Positions 26,418-32,893 of a DNA stretch of 64,000 nt are shown here, piece by piece (position 1 is the stretch's first letter; each line of letters starts with the position of its first letter). The stretch spans positions 3,115,001 through 3,179,000 of the forward strand of contig NZ_JAFIMU010000007.1 in the NCBI RefSeq assembly GCF_017302985.1. Reading direction: 5' to 3'. The stretch is from Corallococcus macrosporus (GTDB lineage: Bacteria > Myxococcota > Myxococcia > Myxococcales > Myxococcaceae). The position numbers and the translations under genes were made by a program. Under the pieces are notes generated by a model. That model made no database searches and was not told the origin of the DNA. It worked only from the letters and a program-made list of their open reading frames with translations.

Positions 26418-27080
26418 ATGGCCGGAAATCCCGCGTGTGAGCGTTTCGTACCGCTCCTGTCTCCCTACATCGACGGTGAACTCGCTCCCGGGGAGCGCGT
26501 CAACGTGGAGCGGCACCTGGCCGCCTGCCGGGATTGCACGGGCCGCGCGGCGGACCTGCGCGCCGAGTCCGGGCTGCTGCGGGTGGGCCTGGACATGGCG
26601 GTGGACGACGTCGACTTCAAGGACTTCGCCCAGAAGGTGATGGCCCGGGTGACGCCGGAGAAGCCGCCCCTCATCGAACGGCTGCGGCTGGCCCTGTCGG
26701 AGATGTTCCTCTACCAGCGCACGGCGATGATCTCCTCGCTGGCCACCGCCGCGGTGGTGCTGCTGGTGGCGCTGCCGCTGGTGCTGCGCGACAACGCGCC
26801 GGAGGGCTACGCCGCCGAGCGCATGACGGTGAAGTCCATCCAGTCCTACCAGGGCGCCCGCGTGGCCCCGGTGGTGATGGAGACGGAAGGCGGCGGCTCC
26901 ATCATCTGGATGGTGGACGAGCAGGAGGAGGCTCCGGACACCGTGAAGGGCGCCGCCGGGCAGCAGAAGAAGCCGGGCGCGGTGGAAGGCCAGGAATCGA
27001 GCGTGGAGCCGGAGGGCGAGGAAGGGCAGCCGTCGCCGGCGCCGTCCGTCCCGCCGCGGCCCACCGGAGGAGCGCTATGA
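26418..27080 (+). CDS. Membrane anti-sigma factor with zinc finger
   Basis: The 220-aa protein has an N-terminal anti-sigma domain with the Hx3Cx2C zinc motif in HLAACRDCTGRA (residues about 36-47), one membrane helix (SSLATAAVVLLVALPLVL, about 105-122) and a periplasmic tail rich in Glu, Gln and Pro. It should bind and hold the upstream sigma factor until an envelope signal arrives. The ATG at 26418 was preferred; a GTG at 26409 is also in frame. Its stop overlaps the next ATG (ATGA), so the third gene is coupled. Confidence 0.88.
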   Translation: MAGNPACERFVPLLSPYIDGELAPGERVNVERHLAACRDCTGRAADLRAESGLLRVGLDMAVDDVDFKDFAQKVMARVTPEKPPLIERLRLALSEMFLYQRTAMISSLATAAVVLLVALPLVLRDNAPEGYAAERMTVKSIQSYQGARVAPVVMETEGGGSIIWMVDEQEEAPDTVKGAAGQQKKPGAVEGQESSVEPEGEEGQPSPAPSVPPRPTGGAL

Positions 27081-27529
27081 CGAAGCCGACGTGGGCGGTG
27101 CTGGCACTGCTGTTCGCCGTGGGCCTGGTGCTGGGGCCGGCGGTGGCCTCCGCCCAGGAGCAGAAGGTGAAGGTCCAGGTGGAGGTGGTGCTGGCCTCCA
27201 ACAAGGGCACGGTGGTGGACCCGCCGGAGCTCGGCAAGATGAAGGAGGCGTTCCAGAAGCAGAACTTCAGCTTCACCTCCTTCAAGCGCATGTCGCTGGA
27301 CACGGTGGAGGTGGGCGCCCAGAAGCCCACCGAAGTGAAGCTCCCCAACGGGACCAACGCGTCGCTCCAGCTGCTGGGCATGAAGGACGGCAGCGCCACG
27401 CTGCGCGTCATCATCCCGAACCAGTCCTCCGTGGAGGTGGAGCTGGGTCGCCAGGGCGCCGTGTACCAGAAGGCCGGCAAGCACGTGGGCGGCGAGCTCA
27501 TCCTCGTCCTGGTGCCGCCCTCGAAGTAG
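27077..27529 (+). CDS. Small exported protein coupled to the anti-sigma gene
   Basis: The 150-aa product has a signal peptide (TWAVLALLFAVGLVLGPAVASAQ) followed by a beta-rich domain (KVKVQVEVVLASNKG, FSFTSFKRMSLDTVEVG, SATLRVIIPNQSSVEVELG, GELILVLVPPSK). No family was recognised. The gene overlaps the anti-sigma gene by 4 bp, so it is likely a periplasmic member of the sigma system, perhaps a signal sensor or a modulator of the anti-sigma factor. That role is inferred from context only. Confidence 0.7.
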   Translation: MTKPTWAVLALLFAVGLVLGPAVASAQEQKVKVQVEVVLASNKGTVVDPPELGKMKEAFQKQNFSFTSFKRMSLDTVEVGAQKPTEVKLPNGTNASLQLLGMKDGSATLRVIIPNQSSVEVELGRQGAVYQKAGKHVGGELILVLVPPSK

Positions 27530-28275
27530 CCGTTGTCGTGAGCCGTGACGGATGCGCGCCGCCCTCGGGCAGGCGCCGTCCGGTGGAAGCACCTCCCTGA
27601 CGCCTGGAAGGCCCCCTGTTCCCCGGGCGGCCCCGCGTCAGGGTCCCACTCCTGCTGAATCTTCCCCACTCCTCGCACATCCACCCCTGCGTGGGCGGTG
27701 TGCTGTCCCGGTGTCGGAGCGCTCCGTCCCACGTTCGACGTGCGCCGGGGTGTGCCTGCGACCGCGGGGCAGGAAAGAGGGCGGAACTACCTGGAGCCGG
27801 GCTGAAAGAAAGTCAGTCCTCCCAAATGCTCAGGGCATTCCCTCGGCTTTCTTCCCTCGGAAAACGCTGGGTTGGGCGACGGCACGGCAGTTGCTCTTGG
27901 GTCTGAGGGCAGGACGGGCGGGACGGTGGGCGGGCAGGGCGGCGGGGCGGGGCGGGGCAGCACGGGGCGGTACGGGGCAGGGCGGGTCGGGGCAGCAAAG
28001 GCAGGACGGGGCAGCACGGGGCGGTACGGGCGGGACGGGGTCGGGGCAGCAAGGCAGGACGGGGCGGTACGGGGCAGGGCGGGTCGGGGCGGTACGGGCG
28101 GGACGGGGTCGGGGCAGCACGGGGCGGTACGGGGCAGCAAAGGCAGGACGGGGCAGGGCGGGTCGGGGCGGTAAGGGCGGGACGGGGCAGGGGCAGCACG
28201 GCAGGACGGGCGGTACGGGGCGGTACGGCACATCACGCAGACGGGCAGACACTTCATCCTCAGGAGACAAAGACC
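27530..28275. other. 746-bp non-coding region before the 78-aa gene
   Basis: The first 370 bp are ordinary high-GC sequence with no supported gene. From about 27910 to 28230 it becomes a G-rich modular repeat (separate entry). The last 45 bp lead into the ATG at 28276 with AGGAGA. The region should contain the promoter of the 78-aa gene. Frames that stay open across it give Gly/Arg- or Pro-rich strings that follow from the repeat. Confidence 0.6.
27910..28230 (+). repeat. G-rich modular repeat tract
   Basis: About 320 bp built from short units that nearly all begin GGGG and end AC or TC: GGGGCAGCAC, GGGGCGGTAC (about six copies), GGGGCAGGGCGGGTC, GGGGCAGCAAAGGCAGGAC, GGGCGGGAC and GGGGTC. 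Their order is shuffled, not strictly tandem. The plus strand is strongly G-biased, with dozens of runs of three or more G, so quadruplex formation is possible. Confidence 0.85.
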
Positions 28276-28512
28276 ATGGCGACCAAGACCCAGAAGCAGA
28301 CCATCCAGCGCAAGGCCCGTCAGATGAAGGCGAAGACGGTCAAGGCCGTGTCCTCCGCTGGCAAGCAGGCGAAGCGCGTGCAGGTGACGCTCGGCGACCT
28401 GATCGCCGCGGCCTTCGACACCGTGGGCGGCGAGGCTCGCAAGGTGGCCAAGGTTGTCTCCTCGACCGACATGACGCTGGCGACCGGCAAGCACATTGTC
28501 TTCGTGGGGTGA
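28276..28512 (+). CDS. Small basic protein (78 aa), possible nucleic-acid binder
   Basis: The ATG follows AGGAGACAAAGACC, a good ribosome site. The N-terminal half is Lys/Arg/Gln-rich (KTQKQTIQRKARQMKAKTVK), and the C-terminal half is a compact mixed segment (VTLGDLIAAAFDTVGGEARKV, TLATGKHIVFVG). No family was recognised. Charge and size suggest DNA or RNA binding, but there is no direct evidence. Its position directly after the G-rich repeat tract is notable. Confidence 0.7.
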   Translation: MATKTQKQTIQRKARQMKAKTVKAVSSAGKQAKRVQVTLGDLIAAAFDTVGGEARKVAKVVSSTDMTLATGKHIVFVG

Positions 28513-28564
28513 TGCTTCCGCCGGCCGGGCGCGGACGACATCAGGGAATCCACTCCAGGGCCAG

Positions 28565-30184
28565 GTGACCGACGTGAAACCCATTCTCATCCCCGGACGC
28601 AATTGCTGGACGCGGACGGAAACGCATGACGCGGGCGTGCTGGTGGACGCCCGGGACTACTACCGAGAGCTGTATCGGGCCATCCGGAAGGCCCGCCGCT
28701 CCATCGTCATCACCGGTTGGCAGTTCGACAGCGACGTCACGTTGCTGCGCGGTGAGGACCTGGAAGAGGCGAACGGCGGCGAGGTCCGGCTGCTGCCGCT
28801 GTTGGATCAGATGTGCCGGGAGAACCCGGAGCTGCACGTCTACATCCTCGCCTGGGACTTCAGCATGCTGCTCGCCATGGAGCGCGAGTGGATGCAGAAC
28901 GTGCTCTTCAACTGGACCACGAACGAGCGGCTGCGCTTCCGCTTCGACTCGTCCAGCCCGCTCTACGGCGCCCATCACCAGAAGCTCGTCGTCGTCGACG
29001 GCGTGATGGCGTTCACCGGCGGCATGGACGTGTGCGACTGCCGCTGGGACGACCGGGATCATCCCGCGCGCTCGAAGCTGCGCTGTGACTCCGGACGGGA
29101 CCCGCACGGGCCCTACCACGACGTGCAGACGGTGCTGACCGGCCCCGCGGTGAAGCCGCTCGCGGAGCTGTTCGAGGCCCGCTGGGCGCACTCGGGTGGT
29201 GGTGAAATCCACCTGGAGCCCGTGAACCGCGACGACATGACTTTTGAAGCGACGATGCCCGCGCCTCCGGGCCCGGTGGCCATCAGCCGCACTTTTGGAA
29301 AGACCCTCCTGCCGCCGCAAGCGGAGGTGCAGGAGATCCGCGCGCTGTACGTGGACGCCATCGACGCGGCCGAGCGCTTCATCTACATCGAGAATCAGTA
29401 CTTCTCCTCGCGCGCCATCTACGACGCGCTCGTCAAACGCATGCGCGCGGCCGGACGGCCCCGGCTCCAGGTGATGCTGGTGCTGCCCCGTCAGCCCGAA
29501 GCGCTGCGCGAGCAGATCGCCATGGGCGTGGCCCAGGTGCGCCTGTTGCGCGCGCTGCGCGAGGTGGCCTCCGAAACGGGCCACGGCTTCGCGGTGTACG
29601 GCTCGGCGGCCAAGGACGAGGACGGCTCGGACGTCTTCACGTACATCCACTCGAAGGTCCTCATCGTGGATGACACGTTCATGACCATCGGGTCCGCGAA
29701 CACCACCAACCGCAGCCTGGGGTTGGACTCGGAGCTGAACCTGAGCTGGGAGGCGCAGGCACCCGGAGACGACGTGTCGCGCGCCATCCGCCGCGTGCGC
29801 GTGTCCCTGATGGCGGAGCACGTGGGCCTCGCGGGTCCGGCCGCGCTGCGCCCGCTGGTGGCCGCGACGCACATGGTGGAGACGCTGGACGCGCTGGCCC
29901 ACGACGGACAGCACCGGCTGCGTCCGCACCCGCTGGAGACGGTGTTCGACCAGAACCCGCTCTTCAAGCCGCTGGAGCCGGAGGAGTTCCTCATCGACCC
30001 GGAGGAGTCGGTGCTGGACGAGTCCCTCTTCGAGGCCCTGCACAAGGGCGACGACGGCCTCTTCGCTTCCGGCGTGCGCCTCTTGTCGCGGTGGCTGGTG
30101 GGCAAGCCGTGTGACACCACCCGGCACAGCGCCATCCTGCCCTGCGCTCCCGTGCAGGAGGAGGGCGGGACGCTAGGGAACTGA
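28565..30184 (+). CDS. Phospholipase D-superfamily enzyme
   Basis: The 539-aa product carries two HKD motifs, HHQKLVVVDG (about residue 138) and IHSKVLIVDD (about residue 362), each followed by the usual GS/GG-N-x-R-S region (TGGMDVCDCRWDD; SANTTNRSLGLDSE). This is the layout of bacterial PLD and cardiolipin-synthase-like transphosphatidylases. No membrane helices are present, unlike Cls, so a soluble phospholipase acting on phosphodiesters is likelier. The start is a GTG at 28565; a GTG three codons later is possible. Confidence 0.88.
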   Translation: MTDVKPILIPGRNCWTRTETHDAGVLVDARDYYRELYRAIRKARRSIVITGWQFDSDVTLLRGEDLEEANGGEVRLLPLLDQMCRENPELHVYILAWDFSMLLAMEREWMQNVLFNWTTNERLRFRFDSSSPLYGAHHQKLVVVDGVMAFTGGMDVCDCRWDDRDHPARSKLRCDSGRDPHGPYHDVQTVLTGPAVKPLAELFEARWAHSGGGEIHLEPVNRDDMTFEATMPAPPGPVAISRTFGKTLLPPQAEVQEIRALYVDAIDAAERFIYIENQYFSSRAIYDALVKRMRAAGRPRLQVMLVLPRQPEALREQIAMGVAQVRLLRALREVASETGHGFAVYGSAAKDEDGSDVFTYIHSKVLIVDDTFMTIGSANTTNRSLGLDSELNLSWEAQAPGDDVSRAIRRVRVSLMAEHVGLAGPAALRPLVAATHMVETLDALAHDGQHRLRPHPLETVFDQNPLFKPLEPEEFLIDPEESVLDESLFEALHKGDDGLFASGVRLLSRWLVGKPCDTTRHSAILPCAPVQEEGGTLGN

Positions 30185-30209
30185 GCAGGGTGGGCGCGCG
30201 GCCTGGCGA

Positions 30210-31571
30210 CTAACGGGCGAAGTCCACGCCCACGCCAGCGCCCGCGCTCACGCCGCGCACCAGCACGCCATCCGGCTGCGGGAAGTGCACCGTGGCGCCG
30301 GCGCCCCAGACGTACATCGCGGGCAGCACGCGCTGACGGAACTCCGCCGCCACCGAGTAGCGGGGCTTGTCACCCAGGCCCATCACCACGACGCGCGCGA
30401 TGCCGCGCGACTTGCCGCCCGGGCTGCTGAAGCTCAGGGACAGGTCGCCGTCCGCGCGGCCGAAGGCGGAGTACTCCACGGCGCCGCTGGCCACCACCTC
30501 CGTGGAGTCCGGCCCGTCGCCGCGCGCCACGGACAGCTCCAGGTAGCCGGAGAAGTCCTTGGGCACGCGCTGGTCCGACTGGGGCTCCTCGGAGAGGCCC
30601 ACCGCGGAGAAGCGCGACAGCTCATAGCCCGCGCCGAAGTAGCCGAAGCGGAAGCCACCGCCCTGCCGGCGTCCCTGCACGGTGACGCTCAGCTGCGTGC
30701 CCTTGAAGTTGCCCTCGAACGCGACGCCCAGCAGGGCGCCCACGTCCTGTGCGCCCTCGTTGAGCCGCGCGCCGCCGGCGAGCAGGGCCCACGAGCGCAG
30801 CCGCTCGCCCTTGTACATGGCGAACTCGCCGCCCACCGACGCGAGCGTGGCCGCGGGCGTCACGCCGCCGGCCTCGCCGAAGTCGTGCGCCGCGGAGGCG
30901 CGCACCATGTAGCGGTCGAAGTTCCCCTCGCTGTCGCTGGCGATGCGGCCGATGTCCAGCAGCAGCTCGCCGGAGAACACGCGCGCGGCGAGCACGTCGC
31001 TGGCCAGCAGTTGCACACGCGCGGGCCCCGCGGTGAACGACAGCGTGCCGCCCGCCGGGTGGTAGTCCGGGTTGAGCTGGTTGTCGTAGCGGTTCACCAG
31101 GTAGCCGCGCCCCAGGGACTCCTCCAGGAACGGCTGCACGCGCAGGCCGAAGCGGCCGGACTCGTCGCCAATGCGCAGCAGGCGCACCACCTGGCCGTAG
31201 TCGCTGCGCTCGTCCCAGTCCTGGCGCCGCAGCCACGCGCCGTAGTCCTGGTCCTTCTGCTTCGGTTCGTTGTCCAGCAGCCGGAAGCGCAGCGGCGCGC
31301 CCAGCATGAACGCGAAGTCGTCTCCGCCGTCCACGCCGAGTGAGGGGTACGCGTACCCGAAGAGGTCCTGCTCCCCGCCGGGTGTCCCGGACGGGAAGCT
31401 CAGCGGCCCCACCTCCAGGAGCGCCCGGAAGCCGATGCCTCCCGAGCCGCCCGAGCTCCCCGAGGACTCCGGCGCGGAGTACGTCTCCTGCGGATCATTG
31501 GGGACCTCCTCCACGCTGGAGGACTGGGATTGAAGCAGGGCGAGCAGGGCCACGAGGGGAGCACCAGTCAT
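30210..31571 (-). CDS. Envelope protein, probable outer-membrane beta-barrel
   Basis: The 453-aa protein begins with a short hydrophobic stretch (APLVALLALLQSQ) lacking the usual positive charge, then a Ser/Gly linker. The body alternates amphipathic strands (FAFMLGAPLRFRLLD, RFGLRVQPFLEE, SVTVQGRRQGGGFRFGYFG, RYSVAAEFRQRVLPAMYVWG) and ends GVSAGAGVGVDFAR. A barrel is likely; no cargo is suggested. The start codon lies in the loop of a perfect hairpin (31559-31579), and an in-frame stop three codons upstream excludes a longer form. Confidence 0.6.
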   Translation of the reverse strand: MTGAPLVALLALLQSQSSSVEEVPNDPQETYSAPESSGSSGGSGGIGFRALLEVGPLSFPSGTPGGEQDLFGYAYPSLGVDGGDDFAFMLGAPLRFRLLDNEPKQKDQDYGAWLRRQDWDERSDYGQVVRLLRIGDESGRFGLRVQPFLEESLGRGYLVNRYDNQLNPDYHPAGGTLSFTAGPARVQLLASDVLAARVFSGELLLDIGRIASDSEGNFDRYMVRASAAHDFGEAGGVTPAATLASVGGEFAMYKGERLRSWALLAGGARLNEGAQDVGALLGVAFEGNFKGTQLSVTVQGRRQGGGFRFGYFGAGYELSRFSAVGLSEEPQSDQRVPKDFSGYLELSVARGDGPDSTEVVASGAVEYSAFGRADGDLSLSFSSPGGKSRGIARVVVMGLGDKPRYSVAAEFRQRVLPAMYVWGAGATVHFPQPDGVLVRGVSAGAGVGVDFAR

Positions 31572-31579
31572 TGGTGCTC
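31559..31579 (-). promoter_or_regulatory. Hairpin enclosing the start codon at 31571
   Basis: On the plus strand GAGCACCA (31559-31566) is the exact reverse complement of TGGTGCTC (31572-31579). The 5-nt loop GTCAT contains the complement of the ATG at 31571. In the mRNA the initiation codon would sit in a pentaloop on an 8-bp stem with no visible ribosome site. The same dyad could be a DNA-binding site. Confidence 0.55.
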
Positions 31580-31613
31580 ACTCTAGTTGGCGCGGCGCGG
31601 AGTGGACAGACGA

Positions 31614-31651
31614 ATACCCGGCGCGGCCCGCGAGCGGGCTTTACCGGGTAT
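31614..31651 (-). terminator. Nested hairpin after the Ser/Gly-rich lipoprotein gene
   Basis: An outer stem ATACCCGG/CCGGGTAT (31614-31621 with 31644-31651) encloses an inner stem GCCCGC/GCGGGC (31626-31631 with 31634-31639). It lies 24 bp downstream of the stop at 31675 and upstream of the next gene on the same strand, as expected for an intergenic terminator. Confidence 0.55.
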
Positions 31652-31674
31652 CCGCCCTCACGTGGGGCGCGAGG

Positions 31675-32262
31675 CTAGTTGGTGGGGTCGGGCGTGGCGC
31701 CGGACTCGACCTTGGAGCTGTCGGTGCTGGAGTCGTCGGTGTCGCTGTTGAGGGCGCCGGACTCGGTCTCGCCGCTCACGTCCTTCACTTCGCTCTTGCC
31801 GTCGGAGCTCGTGGAGCCGGAGCCGCCGGTGCCGCCCTCGGTGCCCAGGTTGCCCTTCTCATTGGGGTCGCGGTTCTGGTTCACCGCGCCGGACGGGGCC
31901 TGGGTGTCGCCCAGGTCGGTGGGCGTGTTCTGCTGCACGTCCCACTTCTGGCCGTCCTTCGTCTTCACGGCCTCGTCCGGAGCGCCGGAGCCACCGGTGG
32001 CCTCGCCCTCGTAGACGGTGGGCGCGTCCATGCGGTCGCGCTTCTCCAGGTCGCTGACGTTGCCCGTCTCACCGGGCAGCTCCTGGCTGGAGGAGTCCGA
32101 GGACGAGGAGTCGATGCTCCCGCTCGTGTCCTGGGTGCTGCCCGCGCTGCCCGAGCCGCCAATGGCGCCTGCCTCCGGAGACGAGGCCTCACGCGCGCTG
32201 GAGGAGTGGCTGCAACCGTACAGCGACAGGGCGGCGATGGCCGCGAACAGAGGGAGCTTCAT
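31675..32262 (-). CDS. Ser/Asp/Gly-rich lipoprotein
   Basis: The 195-aa product starts at the ATG at 32262 after GGAGAG and has a lipoprotein signal, KLPLFAAIAALSLYGCS, with the acylated Cys at about residue 17. The mature protein is almost entirely low-complexity: Ser, Gly, Asp, Thr and Glu, with few hydrophobic residues and clusters such as SSSSDSSSQE and DTDDSSTDSS. It is predicted to be disordered and highly acidic. The function is unknown. The frame upstream to 32436 is not used because it lacks a signal. Confidence 0.68.
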   Translation of the reverse strand: MKLPLFAAIAALSLYGCSHSSSAREASSPEAGAIGGSGSAGSTQDTSGSIDSSSSDSSSQELPGETGNVSDLEKRDRMDAPTVYEGEATGGSGAPDEAVKTKDGQKWDVQQNTPTDLGDTQAPSGAVNQNRDPNEKGNLGTEGGTGGSGSTSSDGKSEVKDVSGETESGALNSDTDDSSTDSSKVESGATPDPTN

Positions 32263-32442
32263 GGGAACTCTCCGTGTGTGTCGGGTTTGAAGTCGTCGGC
32301 TGGAAGAAATCTGGTTGTCCTTCCGACAGAGACAAGGACACACACGGGCTCCTCCCAACTGGCACGCTCCTGAGCAGCCGGGCGGGCAGGCGCCCCGGAG
32401 CCGGTCAGGTGACGCGAGCAAACGGTGCCCTTTCATCGGCTT

Positions 32443-32492
32443 GACTACGGCTGTAGTCAGGCGTACCTTCCTTTCTGACTACAGCTGTCGTC
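32443..32492. promoter_or_regulatory. Paired BlaI/MecI-type operators
   Basis: GACTACGGCTGTAGTC (32443-32458) and GACTACAGCTGTCGTC (32477-32492) are near-palindromes matching the ACTACA/TGTAGT dyad known for BlaI/MecI repressors. Their centres are 34 bp apart. They lie directly upstream of the BlaI-like gene, which argues for autoregulation of the repressor-peptidase operon. Confidence 0.78.
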
Positions 32493-32507
32493 ATGAGGGA
32501 TGGGCGC

Positions 32508-32888
32508 ATGAAGAAGCCGGTGGGAGAGCAGGAGCTGGCGGTGCTGCGGTACGTGGCCGAGCACGGGCCGGCGACCGTGGGCGAGGTGGCCGAGCGCTTC
32601 GGTGAGGCGCAGGGGCTGGCGCGCTCCACCATCCTGACGGTGATGGAGCGCCTGCGGCTCAAGGGGCACCTGACCCGGAGCAAGGTGGACGGGGTGTTCC
32701 AGTACGCCTCGCCGGTGGCGACGCAAGAGCTGCTGCGCGACGTCGTAGGGAACTTCGTGCAGCGCACGCTCAGCGGCTCGCTGTCGCCGTTCGTGACCTA
32801 CCTGTCGGAGACGGAGGACGTGTCCGACGAAGAGCTGAAGCAGCTCCAGGACGTCGTGGCGCGCCTGCGCCAGAAGCGGAAGGAGTGA
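32508..32888 (+). CDS. BlaI/MecI/CopY-family repressor
   Basis: The 126-aa product has a winged helix-turn-helix typical of BlaI/MecI: QELAVLRYVAEHGPATVGEVAERFGE, STILTVMERLRLKGHLTRSK, followed by the dimerisation helices. The ATG at 32508 has GAGGG at good spacing; the ATG at 32493 abuts an operator and has no ribosome site. In known systems the repressor is cleaved after a BlaR1-type M56 protease senses beta-lactam. Such a protease is encoded just downstream, overlapping or nearly touching this gene. Confidence 0.9.
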   Translation: MKKPVGEQELAVLRYVAEHGPATVGEVAERFGEAQGLARSTILTVMERLRLKGHLTRSKVDGVFQYASPVATQELLRDVVGNFVQRTLSGSLSPFVTYLSETEDVSDEELKQLQDVVARLRQKRKE

Positions 32889-32893
32889 GCCCC

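Noticed and set aside
27910-28230. CRISPR array in the repeat tract
   Set aside because: Units are 6-19 bp, G-rich, contiguous and shuffled, with no unique spacers or constant repeat; no cas genes are near.
27552-28568. A 338-codon plus-strand frame across the G-rich repeat and the 78-aa gene
   Set aside because: It stays open only because the repeat has no stop codons; it overlaps the 78-aa gene in another frame and has no start signal or conserved domain.
32376-32400. TGGCACGCTCCTGAGC as a sigma-54 promoter
   Set aside because: The spacing between GG and GC is 11 and it is not close to a start codon on the right strand.
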